From Pararhizobium sp. IMCC21322 (lineage in GTDB: Bacteria > Pseudomonadota > Alphaproteobacteria > Rhizobiales > GCA-2746425), in assembly GCF_030758295.1 (NCBI RefSeq), contig NZ_CP132335.1, positions 2,828,412 through 2,892,411 of the forward strand: DNA of 64,000 nucleotides. Direction: 5' to 3'. Made by a program: the position numbers and the translations under genes. Below the pieces are notes generated by a model, which did no database searches, was not told the origin of the DNA, and saw nothing but the letters and a program-made list of their open reading frames with translations. Shown here one piece after another: positions 35,564 to 44,652 of the stretch. Numbering within the stretch: the stretch's first letter is position 1; the number at the start of each line of letters is the position of its first letter.

Positions 35564-36730
35564 ATGGTTAGCCCTGGGTCAATTGGTGCTGCGGTTATTG
35601 GCACAGGTTTCATCGGCACGGTCCACGTTCAGGCGCTTCGGCGGCTGGGCGTCCATGTCCTGGGCGTGTTGGGCTCAAGTGCTGCGCGGGGCGCAGAGGC
35701 TGCACAAACGATAGGTGTCCCAAAAGCATATGCTTCTCTGGAAGAATTGCTCGCGGACGCCGACGTGAAAGTTGTACATGTTACTTCGCCCAATCAGTTC
35801 CATTTCTCGCAGGTTAAGCAGATTTTGGCTGCTGGACGGCATGTAGTGTGTGAAAAACCGCTGACGATGACCTCGGCTGAGGCTATTGAACTGGTCGCAC
35901 TTGCGAAAGCCAGCAATCTCATCACGGCCGTGAATTACAACATTCGTTACTATCCGTTGAACCAGCACAGTCGCGCCATGGTGGCGGCTGGCGACTTGGG
36001 TGATGTGCGTTTGATTACCGGCCACTACATGCAGGACTGGTTGTTATTCGACACAGACTGGAACTGGCGGCTGGAAGCTGACAAGGGCGGCCTTCTGCGT
36101 GCCTTTGGCGACATCGGCACCCATTGGATTGACCTCACCAGTTTTATCAGCGGCCTTAAAATCACATCTGTTATGGCAGAATTATCGACCTTCGTGAAAA
36201 CCCGCCAACAGCCCGTTGGTCCAGTTGAAACATTCTCGCAAGATCGTTCGGGCGAAACCGTTGCCAGAAACATTACAACCGAAGACAGTGCGCTATTGCT
36301 GCTGCGGTATGAAAATGGTGCGCGCGGCTCTGTGGTCGTCAGCCAGGTAAGCCCGGGCAAGAAAAACTCTTTGTGCTGGCAAATCGACGGTTCAAAATCG
36401 TCAGCAGCCTGGGATTCTGAAAAACCGGATCACTTGCCCATTGGTCATCGTGACAAGCCAAATCAAACATTGCAACGTGATGCGGCTTTGATGAACGCGG
36501 CGGGTGCTGCCGCAGCCGCTTTGCCGGGTGGTCACGTCGAGGGTTTCGCAGATTCCTTTTTCGCGCTGTTTCGTGAGATCTATGGGGCGATTGAGGCAGG
36601 TCAGCCGCCAGAAAACCCCGGTTATGCCAGCTTTGCAGATGGTTGTTACGAAATGTATGTATGTGATGCCGTTTTGGAAAGCGCGCGGCTTGGGCGTTGG
36701 GTAGACCTCAAATCAGAAGCAAGTTCTTGA
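35564..36730 (+). CDS. Gfo/Idh/MocA-family oxidoreductase 2
   Basis: 388 residues. IGTGFIGTVHVQALRRLGV nucleotide loop, CEKPLTMT (EKP motif), RAFGDIGTHWIDLTSFI with the catalytic Asp/His pair. Resembles members that act on sugar derivatives before a TIM-barrel isomerase; the next gene is one. Starts 35 bp after SDR 2. Confidence 0.88.
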   Translation: MVSPGSIGAAVIGTGFIGTVHVQALRRLGVHVLGVLGSSAARGAEAAQTIGVPKAYASLEELLADADVKVVHVTSPNQFHFSQVKQILAAGRHVVCEKPLTMTSAEAIELVALAKASNLITAVNYNIRYYPLNQHSRAMVAAGDLGDVRLITGHYMQDWLLFDTDWNWRLEADKGGLLRAFGDIGTHWIDLTSFISGLKITSVMAELSTFVKTRQQPVGPVETFSQDRSGETVARNITTEDSALLLLRYENGARGSVVVSQVSPGKKNSLCWQIDGSKSSAAWDSEKPDHLPIGHRDKPNQTLQRDAALMNAAGAAAAALPGGHVEGFADSFFALFREIYGAIEAGQPPENPGYASFADGCYEMYVCDAVLESARLGRWVDLKSEASS

Positions 36731-36746
36731 AACAAAGAGAGGTGAC

Positions 36747-37661
36747 ATGCAGCTTGGAATATTGACCGCACCGTTCCCCGAAACGGATTTGATGGATGTG
36801 GCAGATTGGGCCGCTTCATCAGGCTTTACGGCGCTCGAAGTGGCGTGTTGGCCTGTGGCCGATGGGCCTGTCAGGCGTTATGCGGGAACCACGCATATTG
36901 ATGTGGCCAACATCACTGCGGTGCAGGGCTCTGACATTGTGGCTGAATTATCGGGCAAGGGTGTCTCTATATCGGGGCTTGGCTACTATCCAAATCCCTT
37001 GCACCCGGACGCGGCGCATCGTGACGTGGTGTTGGCGCATTTGAAGTCGGTGATTGATGGTGCGTCCAAGATGGGCGTTCAGGTGGTCAACACATTTTGC
37101 GGTGGGGATGCATCGGTTAATATTGATGAAAACTGGGCACGCGCACAGACCATTTGGCCAGATATTATCAGTTATGCCCGCGACAAGGGCGTGAAGATTG
37201 CATTTGAAAACTGTCCCATGATCTTTAGCCACGATGAATGGCCAGGCGGACACAATATTGCCTATTCACCCTATATCTGGCGGCGCATCCTGGAAGCTTG
37301 GGGTGGCGATGTCGGCATGAATTTCGATCCAAGCCATTTGGTTTGGCAAATGATAGACCAACGTCGTTTTGTGCGTGAATTTGGTGCACATATGCTTCAT
37401 GTTCATGCCAAGGATTTAATGATTGACCATGATGGACTTTATGAACGCGGCATCATGTCTGGTGGAATGGGCTGGCAGGTGCCTCGGATGCCAGGTCTTG
37501 GCGATGTGAACTGGGGTCATTTTTTCGCCGATCTGTACCGTGCAGGCTATGATGGCCCTGTCATCATTGAGCATGAGGATCGTGATTTTGAAGGTGACGA
37601 CGCTGGCATAAAGCGTGGCTTTTTGCTGGCCCGTGATACATTGCAGCCATACATTCATTGA
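36747..37661 (+). CDS. Sugar phosphate isomerase/epimerase-family protein (TIM barrel, MocC/IolE-like)
   Basis: 304 residues of the xylose-isomerase-like barrel family. Metal-site pieces: AFENCPMI (Glu), MNFDPSHLVWQ (Asp, His), HVHAKD (His) and PVIIEHEDRD (Glu). Families with this fold include MocC of rhizopine catabolism and inosose dehydratase IolE. ATG 36747 with GAGAGGTG upstream, 16 bp after Gfo/Idh 2, so they probably act in sequence. Confidence 0.85.
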   Translation: MQLGILTAPFPETDLMDVADWAASSGFTALEVACWPVADGPVRRYAGTTHIDVANITAVQGSDIVAELSGKGVSISGLGYYPNPLHPDAAHRDVVLAHLKSVIDGASKMGVQVVNTFCGGDASVNIDENWARAQTIWPDIISYARDKGVKIAFENCPMIFSHDEWPGGHNIAYSPYIWRRILEAWGGDVGMNFDPSHLVWQMIDQRRFVREFGAHMLHVHAKDLMIDHDGLYERGIMSGGMGWQVPRMPGLGDVNWGHFFADLYRAGYDGPVIIEHEDRDFEGDDAGIKRGFLLARDTLQPYIH

Positions 37662-37756
37662 TGCGGTGTCTGCAATGCAATGACTGAAATACGATGACTG
37701 GAATTTGAATTCGGGGCTAACCGCCCGGAGTGGACTGGAAATGAGGAGAAATCAAA

Positions 37757-38800
37757 ATGGGAGAAATGAATATGAGCAACAGATTATTTAAAGGCGCACT
37801 TTTGGGTGCATTCACGCTTGGCTTGATGTCAACCGCGATGGCAGCTGATTATACCATCGGCATATCCAATACAGTGCAAGGCAATGGCTGGCGTGAAGAG
37901 ATGGTTTGCGCCATGAAAGCGGAAGCTCTGGCTTCCGGTAAAGTTAAATCGCTCAACATCGCGCACCGCAATACCGACGCAGCCGGACAAATTGAGGACA
38001 TCAACAACCTCATTCAAGCTGGCGTGGACGCGATTGTGGTCAATCCTTCCAACCCTGATGGCATCAAATCTGCCGTGAAAGCTGCGACCGATCGTGGCAT
38101 CGTGGTGGTGGCCGTTGACCAAGCGGTGAATGAAGATTCCGCGTACGTGCTGTCGAACAACCAGGAGCAATATGCCTATTTGGGCGCAAAATGGTTGTTC
38201 GAGCAAATCGACGGAAAGGGAACTGTTGTCTATATGCGCGGCGCTGCTGGCGCATCTGCTGATGATGACCGCGATAAGGGCTTCAAAAAAGCATTGGCGG
38301 AATTTCCCGATGTCAGCGTTGCGTTGGAAGTTTTCACCGGTTGGCAACAGGATCAGGGAAAACAGCAAATTCTGGATTACATCGCGACTGGAATTCCGTT
38401 TGATGGAGTTTGGACTTCGGGCATCGATAATGTGATTGTCGACGCGTTTGTTGAATCCGATACACCGCTCGTACCAATCGTCGGTGCGGATAATGCCGGT
38501 TTTGTTGGCCAGCTTAACTCCGTGGACGGACTGGTCGGTGCTGCCGTCACCAACCCAGGTTCTGTCGGTGGTGCAGGTGTAGCCCTCGCTATCCGGTTGC
38601 TGGAAGGTGAAAAACCAGCAGACCGCGTGGTCCTGGTTGATCCTGAATTGTGGGAAAATGCCACCGATGCAGGAAAAGCCAAGTTGCAAGCTGCAGCTGA
38701 TCCATCGCTGGATCCGGAATGGCCCGTCTCCATCATGATCCCCGAATGGACAAACTACACCAAAGCGCAGATCATCGCTTGTAAAGGTCCTGGCGAGTAA
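37757..38800 (+). CDS. Ribose-type ABC importer substrate-binding protein (B, MocB-like)
   Basis: 347-residue periplasmic sugar receptor with Sec signal peptide (about residues 1-29, GLMSTAMAADYTIG). GISNTVQGNGWREEMVCAMK and VDAIVVNPSNPDGI are typical of the cluster-B sugar receptors to which the rhizopine receptor MocB belongs. ATG 37757 has AGGAG eight bases before it; ATGs at 37766 and 37772 are possible alternatives. Followed by a 15-bp hairpin and an ATPase and two permeases. Confidence 0.9.
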   Translation: MGEMNMSNRLFKGALLGAFTLGLMSTAMAADYTIGISNTVQGNGWREEMVCAMKAEALASGKVKSLNIAHRNTDAAGQIEDINNLIQAGVDAIVVNPSNPDGIKSAVKAATDRGIVVVAVDQAVNEDSAYVLSNNQEQYAYLGAKWLFEQIDGKGTVVYMRGAAGASADDDRDKGFKKALAEFPDVSVALEVFTGWQQDQGKQQILDYIATGIPFDGVWTSGIDNVIVDAFVESDTPLVPIVGADNAGFVGQLNSVDGLVGAAVTNPGSVGGAGVALAIRLLEGEKPADRVVLVDPELWENATDAGKAKLQAAADPSLDPEWPVSIMIPEWTNYTKAQIIACKGPGE

Positions 38801-38812
38801 CCTTCGCCCGGC

Positions 38813-38847
38813 TGCGGGTCGCTGGCGTTTGTCGCCAGCGACCCGCA
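38813..38847 (+). terminator. Strong hairpin after binding-protein gene B
   Basis: 15-bp perfect stem starting TGCGGGTCGCTGGCG at 38813, loop TTTGT, second arm 38833-38847. No T tract, so it looks like an mRNA-protecting element between the receptor and the membrane components. Confidence 0.75.
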
Positions 38848-38879
38848 CGCTTGTTTATGGTCTGAGGGGACTTTGACAT

Positions 38880-40400
38880 ATGGCGCTAAGCCCAATTTTG
38901 AGCGCGCGGCACGTGGCCAAAAACTATGGTGCGGTTGCTGCGCTCAAGGATGCGTCACTCGATGTCGCACCCGGTGAAGTCATTGCGCTTATGGGTGCAA
39001 ATGGTGCGGGAAAATCCACTCTCGTTAAAATTCTGACCGGCGCAATCAGTCCAAGCGCCGGGGAAATCACCATCCGCGGGAACCGTTTCAAAGTCAGCTC
39101 TCCAGCGGATGCACGCCGTGCAGGACTGGTACCGGTCTACCAGGAGCCGTCCCTCATTCCTGATTTGAACATTCTGGACAATTTGAAACTTGGCGCTACG
39201 CCGGTTGAACCTTTTCGTCATTGGCTTGGCGAATTGGGTGTGCCTGATGTGGATTTGATGGAGCTGGCGCGGCATCAGCCATTGGCGGTGCAGCGCGTGA
39301 TTGACCTGGCCCGCGCGCTTGCCAGCGAGCCAGCCATTTTATTGCTGGATGAAATGACAGCTGCGCTGCCAGCAAATCTTGTCGACCGCGTGCTTGATGT
39401 CGTGAAGCAGCAAAAGCCATTGGAACGCTCGGTTATATATATTTCCCACCGGTTTCCCGAAATTGCAGCGGTTTGCGACCGCGCTATGGTGCTGCGTGAT
39501 GGTAAGACTGTGGGCGACCTGCCCATCACTGAGGGGGTTGAAGAGGAAATCGTGGAGTTGATGCTGGGCGATGCCATCAAAGCCCAGAAGAGGGCCTATG
39601 CAACAGCATCTGTAAGCGAAGCATTGAAACCGCGACTGGAAGTATCGCAATTAGCCGCTGGTTCAAAACTGACCGATGTCTCATTTGATCTACGTGCTGG
39701 CGAGGTGCTCGGCGTCGTCGCCCTTGAAGGACAGGGGCAAGATGAGCTGTTTGAAGTTTTAGCAGGTATGGCCCAGCCCGACGGCGGCGGGTTTTCAATC
39801 GATGGCACGCCATGCCGATTTAAACATCCGGCCGATGCAATTGCAGCAGGCCATGTCTATGTGCCGGGCGACCGCGCCGAGGCATTGCTGATGCAGCGCT
39901 CGGTGCGCGAGAATATAGCCATTCCATTCCACACCAGGCCCTCACAATGGGGCTTGATTGATATGGCAGCGGAAAAGGCAAAAGTGGACGCTGCGATTGA
40001 GCGACTGCAGATAGATACCCGGGCGCAGGGCGAAGTGCAGCGGTTGTCTGGTGGTAACCAGCAAAAAGTGACGATTGCCCGCTGGTTAGCCATGGGGTTT
40101 CAGACGATCCTGTGTTTTGACCCCACCCGCGGGATTGATGTGCGAACAAAACATCAGATTTACCCGCTGTTGCGCGAACTTGCCGAGCAAGGCTCATCGG
40201 TTTTGTTTTACACATCTGAATTGGCCGAAGTGCAGCAGGCCTGTGACCGTGTCGTTGTCATTTTCAATGGCCGGGTGGTGGACCAGATGGACGCCGAGCA
40301 CGCAGATGAACCAACTTTGATGCGCGCAGCCTACGGATTAACCGCAGATGATACTCTGCCTGAGGCTGCACAGACTGCTGCGCCGGGGCCGGTTATTTGA
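38880..40400 (+). CDS. Ribose-type ABC importer ATPase, double domain (B)
   Basis: 506-residue RbsA-class ATPase. Domain 1 has Walker A GANGAGKST and a YISHRFPE H-loop, but the signature LSGGQ is replaced by ARHQPLAVQRV and Walker B ends DEMTAAL instead of DEPTSAL. Domain 2 has a degenerate Walker A (LEGQGQDELFE) and an intact LSGGNQQKVTIAR with CFDPTRGID. ATG 38880 with GAGGGGA upstream. Stop shares a base with the next start. Confidence 0.9.
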   Translation: MALSPILSARHVAKNYGAVAALKDASLDVAPGEVIALMGANGAGKSTLVKILTGAISPSAGEITIRGNRFKVSSPADARRAGLVPVYQEPSLIPDLNILDNLKLGATPVEPFRHWLGELGVPDVDLMELARHQPLAVQRVIDLARALASEPAILLLDEMTAALPANLVDRVLDVVKQQKPLERSVIYISHRFPEIAAVCDRAMVLRDGKTVGDLPITEGVEEEIVELMLGDAIKAQKRAYATASVSEALKPRLEVSQLAAGSKLTDVSFDLRAGEVLGVVALEGQGQDELFEVLAGMAQPDGGGFSIDGTPCRFKHPADAIAAGHVYVPGDRAEALLMQRSVRENIAIPFHTRPSQWGLIDMAAEKAKVDAAIERLQIDTRAQGEVQRLSGGNQQKVTIARWLAMGFQTILCFDPTRGIDVRTKHQIYPLLRELAEQGSSVLFYTSELAEVQQACDRVVVIFNGRVVDQMDAEHADEPTLMRAAYGLTADDTLPEAAQTAAPGPVI

Positions 40401-41374
40401 TGTTCCGTTTTTTGCGCAAACACTATTGGACTTTCGGCCTGCTGCTGATTCTGATCGCGCTGCTGATTTTCACCCGCGTGATCCAACCCAATTTTGGCAC
40501 GTTCGGATTGGAAGCCCTGACACGGGCCGCATTGCCGTTTGCTTTTGCAACGGCAGCACAGGCGATTGTCGTGATTGCAGGCGGTATTGATCTGTCAATT
40601 GCATCCATGATGGCCGTTTCCAGCGTCACCGCTGCTGTCCTGATGGATGGCGCGAGCGAGCAATTCGCATTTCTTGTGATCCCCATCGTACTGCTGGTCG
40701 GCGCGACCATGGGGGCTATTAACGGGTTTTTGATCGTCATCACCCGTGTCCCGGACATTGTGGTGACGCTTGCCATGTTGTTTGTGTGGGAAGGGGTTGC
40801 CTTGATAATTTTGAATTCACCCGGTGGTGGTTCTGCCCAGTGGGTTCAAGGCATGCTGATTGGCCCGATTGTATTGGGGTTTATTCCCGATGTCGTGACG
40901 CAATGGGTTCCCAAAGCGTTCATCGTGATGGTGATATGTTTGTGTATTGTGTGGATACCGCTGCGCAGGTCGAATTTCGGCCTGTCGGTTTATGCGATCG
41001 GTTCATCTGACATGGCGGCCTTCCGGTCCGGCGTCAATGTCAACCGAACCAAGATTTCTGCCTATGCAATTTGCGGATTGTTTGCAGCGATGGGCGGTTT
41101 GGTGCTGACGGCCAGCACAGGCATCGGAGCGCCCATTCCCGGTCCTTATCTGTTGGCCAGCGTTGCAGCTGTCGTGCTGGGCGGTGTAACTTTGGGCGGC
41201 GGCGTGGGCGGTCTGCTCGGACCCATTATTGCAGTATTGATATTGCGTTTGATCCGAACGGACCTCACGCTCTTGTCGGTCGATCCCAACATTACAACCA
41301 TTGTTGAAGGGACCATCATGGTGATTGTGGTGATGGCAGGCGGATTTATGGCATCCAGGCGGCAGATAAAATGA
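40400..41374 (+). CDS. Ribose-type ABC importer permease 1 (B)
   Basis: 324-residue RbsC-family membrane protein; AIVVIAGGIDLSIASMMAVS is the family signature and GGVTLGGGVGGLLGP lies near the C-terminus. ATG overlaps the ATPase stop (TGATG) and its own stop overlaps the next ATG. Confidence 0.92.
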   Translation: MFRFLRKHYWTFGLLLILIALLIFTRVIQPNFGTFGLEALTRAALPFAFATAAQAIVVIAGGIDLSIASMMAVSSVTAAVLMDGASEQFAFLVIPIVLLVGATMGAINGFLIVITRVPDIVVTLAMLFVWEGVALIILNSPGGGSAQWVQGMLIGPIVLGFIPDVVTQWVPKAFIVMVICLCIVWIPLRRSNFGLSVYAIGSSDMAAFRSGVNVNRTKISAYAICGLFAAMGGLVLTASTGIGAPIPGPYLLASVAAVVLGGVTLGGGVGGLLGPIIAVLILRLIRTDLTLLSVDPNITTIVEGTIMVIVVMAGGFMASRRQIK

Positions 41375-42351
41375 CTTCTGTATCCAGCAGTTCAAATAAT
41401 TGGTTGAAATCCCTGCGTACCTTTGTGCGGGACTATCCCATTATTCCGTTGATCATCCTGTTGCTAGGTCTTGTGGTTGCCCTTGAGGTGATGCGGCCCG
41501 GCATCATCAACGAACGCTGGATGGCAAACACAATCAAGTTTGCAATTCCGCTCGCCATGCTTGCCGCCTGCCAAACCTTGACGATGCTCACAGGCGGCAT
41601 TGATCTGTCCGTCGGAGTGGCAGCGACTGTTAGTGCTTTTGTTGCTGCAAGCCAATTAACGGTTCTTGGGCCAACGGGGGCCATTCTTGTCGCGCTTGTT
41701 CCACCGCTGCTCATTGGCCTGGTCAATGGGGTAGGGGTTGCACTGTTTCGGGTGCATCCGTTGATCATGACCTTGGGGACAGGCCTGATAGGTACGGGTT
41801 GCTTGCTGGTTTACCAGCGCACAGTTATTGCATCCGGCTCATCAGTTCCCGATATCCTGTCCTGGCTGGGAACCGGGTTGAGTTACGGGGTTCCAAACTC
41901 GTTGATCATCTTCGTGCCTCTGGCGGTTATCATCATTGTAGGGCTACGCCGCACCGGGTTTGGACGGTTGCTTTACGCTGTGGGTGAAAACGAAGACGCA
42001 GCCCGTTTGGCCGGTGTGCGCACATGGCAAGTGCTTATCACGCTGTATGTCATTTCAGGCTTTATCGCCGGTATCACTGGCCTGCTTTATCTTGGGTTGA
42101 TCAAAGCGCCATCGCTGTCGCTTGTTGAACCGCGGGTTTTGCCCTCGGTCGCTGCTGCTGTTATCGGCGGGACATCGATTTTCGGTGGCCGTGGCGGCTA
42201 TTCAGGTACAATTGTCGGCGCGTTGATCCTCACCGTTTTGGCCACCATGCTCACGGTCATGCAGATACCTGAAGGCACACGTCGCATTTTCTTCGGCCTC
42301 ATCATTTTGGGTGTTACCGCGATCTATGTGCGTCTGACTCAGGACCGATGA
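41371..42351 (+). CDS. Ribose-type ABC importer permease 2 (B)
   Basis: 326-residue RbsC-family membrane protein with LTMLTGGIDLSVGVAATVS, GENEDAARLAGVRT and GGTSIFGGRGGYSGT. Paired with permease 1 as a heterodimer, translated from an ATGA overlap. Abuts the convergent mutarotase-like gene with no spacer. Confidence 0.92.
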   Translation: MTSVSSSSNNWLKSLRTFVRDYPIIPLIILLLGLVVALEVMRPGIINERWMANTIKFAIPLAMLAACQTLTMLTGGIDLSVGVAATVSAFVAASQLTVLGPTGAILVALVPPLLIGLVNGVGVALFRVHPLIMTLGTGLIGTGCLLVYQRTVIASGSSVPDILSWLGTGLSYGVPNSLIIFVPLAVIIIVGLRRTGFGRLLYAVGENEDAARLAGVRTWQVLITLYVISGFIAGITGLLYLGLIKAPSLSLVEPRVLPSVAAAVIGGTSIFGGRGGYSGTIVGALILTVLATMLTVMQIPEGTRRIFFGLIILGVTAIYVRLTQDR

Positions 42352-43461
42352 TCACAGCCCAAAATGGGCGCCATGAAATGTCACAGACCGCGTATCGCCA
42401 CTGACGTCCAGAAGAACAAGATGATCGGCATTGATCTGGATATCACTGATTTTCGTCCATCCACTTGGCGGCGCAATCGCACCAAATGCATAATTGATGG
42501 TGGCCACACGATCCGTTGATAATGCAAGACCCTGTGGCAGCCCATAGGGCGACCGCTCAACTGCGCTGGCGAAGACACCGTTGTTATGGCAACTGGTGGC
42601 AACTTCCTCGATGCCAAGCACATGCTTGTGCCTGCTCAGCCAAGGCGCATAGTTGCGCCCGCCATTGCTCATCCATAGCAATGTTTCCGGCAATGCCGTG
42701 GCATCCTTGATTGCAAAAAACAGAAAACCGTCCCGCTGGGCCAGGGCCGCTGTCCAGCCAAGTCGCGCAGAGGGGCGTTCTGCCATGATGACCAGATCTT
42801 CATGGTTTTCAGCAAATGGGTAATTGCAAAAGTCGACCCGTTCGCCAGATTGCATTTCCAACGGTCCAGGGCCGTCGATCTTCTGCGGGTACTTTAACAG
42901 GGACGTGCCCCTCGACGCATCAGGCTCGGGTGCCTGCGCCGGAGTTGCTGCAAACTGCTTTTCCGAAAAACTCAAACTTGCGCCGCCAGGCACACAAATC
43001 ATGGCATGGTGGCCAACGGGCAAATGGCCTTCTCCGCCGCTAAACTGATGGCGTTGATAGAGCAGTGGATCGCCGGGATGAAGTTCAAATTGCTTTGTAA
43101 CAACAGCGCCCTTCACCTTTTTACGCAGTTGATAGGCGGCAGATATCGCATTATCGGGCGCGCTATCAGGTGCCGGGGGCAGTGGGCTCCAATGTCCGTT
43201 GGCAGTGTTGCCATGGATCGGTTCTGCTCCACCGCCACCAAATGGCGCGCAGAAAAAATCGCCTGAAAGCTTTTGTTCGACCAAAGAGATATCGTCAAAA
43301 ATCTCAACCGGGTCCAACGCCCATGGCGCCGTATGCAGCGGTTTTATCGCAGCACCTGTTGGGGATGTCATAGTGAAGTTTCTAATCATGCCGCCGTGAC
43401 GGTCAAATTCAAAAGAAACAGGCGTGTTTGTCATTGCTTCATTGCTGATTGTGTCGGTCAT
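42352..43461 (-). CDS. Aldose-1-epimerase-like beta-sandwich protein
   Basis: 369 residues with features of galactose-mutarotase-like folds: GGMIRNFTMTSP, APWALDPVEI, LHPGDPLLYQRHQFSGGEG and GHHAMICVPGG. The catalytic His/Glu set of GalM cannot be placed with certainty, so activity as an epimerase is not proved; it may bind or epimerise the cyclitol/sugar carried by importer B. ATG overlaps the LacI stop (ATGA), so the two form an operon. Confidence 0.6.
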   Translation of the reverse strand: MTDTISNEAMTNTPVSFEFDRHGGMIRNFTMTSPTGAAIKPLHTAPWALDPVEIFDDISLVEQKLSGDFFCAPFGGGGAEPIHGNTANGHWSPLPPAPDSAPDNAISAAYQLRKKVKGAVVTKQFELHPGDPLLYQRHQFSGGEGHLPVGHHAMICVPGGASLSFSEKQFAATPAQAPEPDASRGTSLLKYPQKIDGPGPLEMQSGERVDFCNYPFAENHEDLVIMAERPSARLGWTAALAQRDGFLFFAIKDATALPETLLWMSNGGRNYAPWLSRHKHVLGIEEVATSCHNNGVFASAVERSPYGLPQGLALSTDRVATINYAFGAIAPPSGWTKISDIQINADHLVLLDVSGDTRSVTFHGAHFGL

Positions 43462-44489
43462 AGCGGTATGTTTTCCGGAAAGATTGCCTGAATGGCAATG
43501 GATGGCGGTGCTGGTTGCGTGTGGCCGCGTGCCGCGGCAACCAAATGATCAACGGCGGAGCGCGCCTCCTCTTCGGCATCCTCGTTAATAATCGCATCCA
43601 TGGCACCATCAATGAGATATTGCCGCGTATCATCGGTAAGGCCATGACCGATGACGGTTATGCTCTGAGCTTTATCAGTGATGTTCAGTGCATCAATGAT
43701 GCCGGTTTGACCGGCCCCGATGCAATAGATGCCGTTAAGATCCGGATGGATTTTGAGCAGTTCAAGCAAAGTGTCACGCGCACAGATGTTGTCTTCAGCC
43801 ACCTCATGTTCTGCCACGATTTTTACGTGCGGAAATTGATCGCGCAGAACGCTTCTGAAACCCATCTCACGCTCCTCATGGCCCAAATAGGCGCGAAGCC
43901 CCAAAATGATAGCCGTTTTGGCGCGCGGCGCGACGATCAGCTTGCCCATCAAATAGCCGGCAAGGCGGCCAGCCGCATAATTGTCTATGCCGATATAGGC
44001 GCGGCGGTTTATCTGGCGGATATCAGAGGCAAGCGTCACGACTGGGATGTTGCGTGCGTCGAGGCCGCGAAGCGCATGGCGCACTTTGGCCGTGTCCACG
44101 CCAATAATACCGACACCGTCGGACGCATCGCTTATCTTGTTTATCGCTTGTAGCACGGCCGCTTCGGTGGCGCTGGTCAGGTGGTGAGTTGTCACCGACA
44201 CACCTTCAATTGAACGGCAGTAGCTCTCAATATGATGCGCCTGATCGGCCAAAAATGGGTTGCGATAATCGGGGAAAACAAAGTCGAGTTCTACAGTTTC
44301 ATGAAGACCTGTCGGCGTGGTCGGATCATCGCCGTTTAGTTGACGCACAGTAGACAAAACGTGCTGCCTTGTGTGCAGCTGGACGCCGTCCCGGCCGTTG
44401 AGCACCCGGTCCACGGTAGCTTTGGACACACCGGCGCGCTTGGCGATCTCTGCGACTGTGGTTTTGGTTTGGCGGGGCCTTGTCAACAT
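43458..44489 (-). CDS. LacI-family transcriptional regulator (moc-like cluster)
   Basis: 343 residues. N-terminal HTH TVAEIAKRAGVSKATVDRVL then NGRDGV (residues 10-36), followed by a periplasmic-binding-protein-like effector domain (FVFPDYRNPFLADQAHHIES as its start). ATG 44489 has AAGGAAG upstream; ATG 44501 is in frame and possible. Divergent from the MocD-like gene. The ribose-type effector domain fits sensing of a free sugar or cyclitol. Confidence 0.88.
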   Translation of the reverse strand: MLTRPRQTKTTVAEIAKRAGVSKATVDRVLNGRDGVQLHTRQHVLSTVRQLNGDDPTTPTGLHETVELDFVFPDYRNPFLADQAHHIESYCRSIEGVSVTTHHLTSATEAAVLQAINKISDASDGVGIIGVDTAKVRHALRGLDARNIPVVTLASDIRQINRRAYIGIDNYAAGRLAGYLMGKLIVAPRAKTAIILGLRAYLGHEEREMGFRSVLRDQFPHVKIVAEHEVAEDNICARDTLLELLKIHPDLNGIYCIGAGQTGIIDALNITDKAQSITVIGHGLTDDTRQYLIDGAMDAIINEDAEEEARSAVDHLVAAARGHTQPAPPSIAIQAIFPENIPL

Positions 44490-44514
44490 TGCTTCCTTCA
44501 TACAACGTAATAAA

Positions 44515-44529
44515 ACCTCATTTTGAGGT
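44515..44529. promoter_or_regulatory. Palindromic operator between LacI and MocD-like genes
   Basis: ACCTCA-TTT-TGAGGT, perfect 6-bp arms, 26 bp upstream of the LacI start and 124 bp upstream of the MocD-like start. Good candidate for autoregulation by the LacI protein. Confidence 0.5.
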
Positions 44530-44652
44530 CTTATCAAGAAAAATTGTCAGAAAGCCTGCGATTTGGTCGAAATTTGCGCGAAAAACCCTTGACCAAGTCG
44601 TTATCTGCGCTGACGATGAGCGCAAGACACATCAATTTGATGGATTATTGTC

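Noticed and set aside
37829-38848. 339-codon frame antisense to the binding-protein gene B
   Set aside because: Lies opposite a clear receptor gene; low-complexity His/Arg-rich translation typical of antisense frames.
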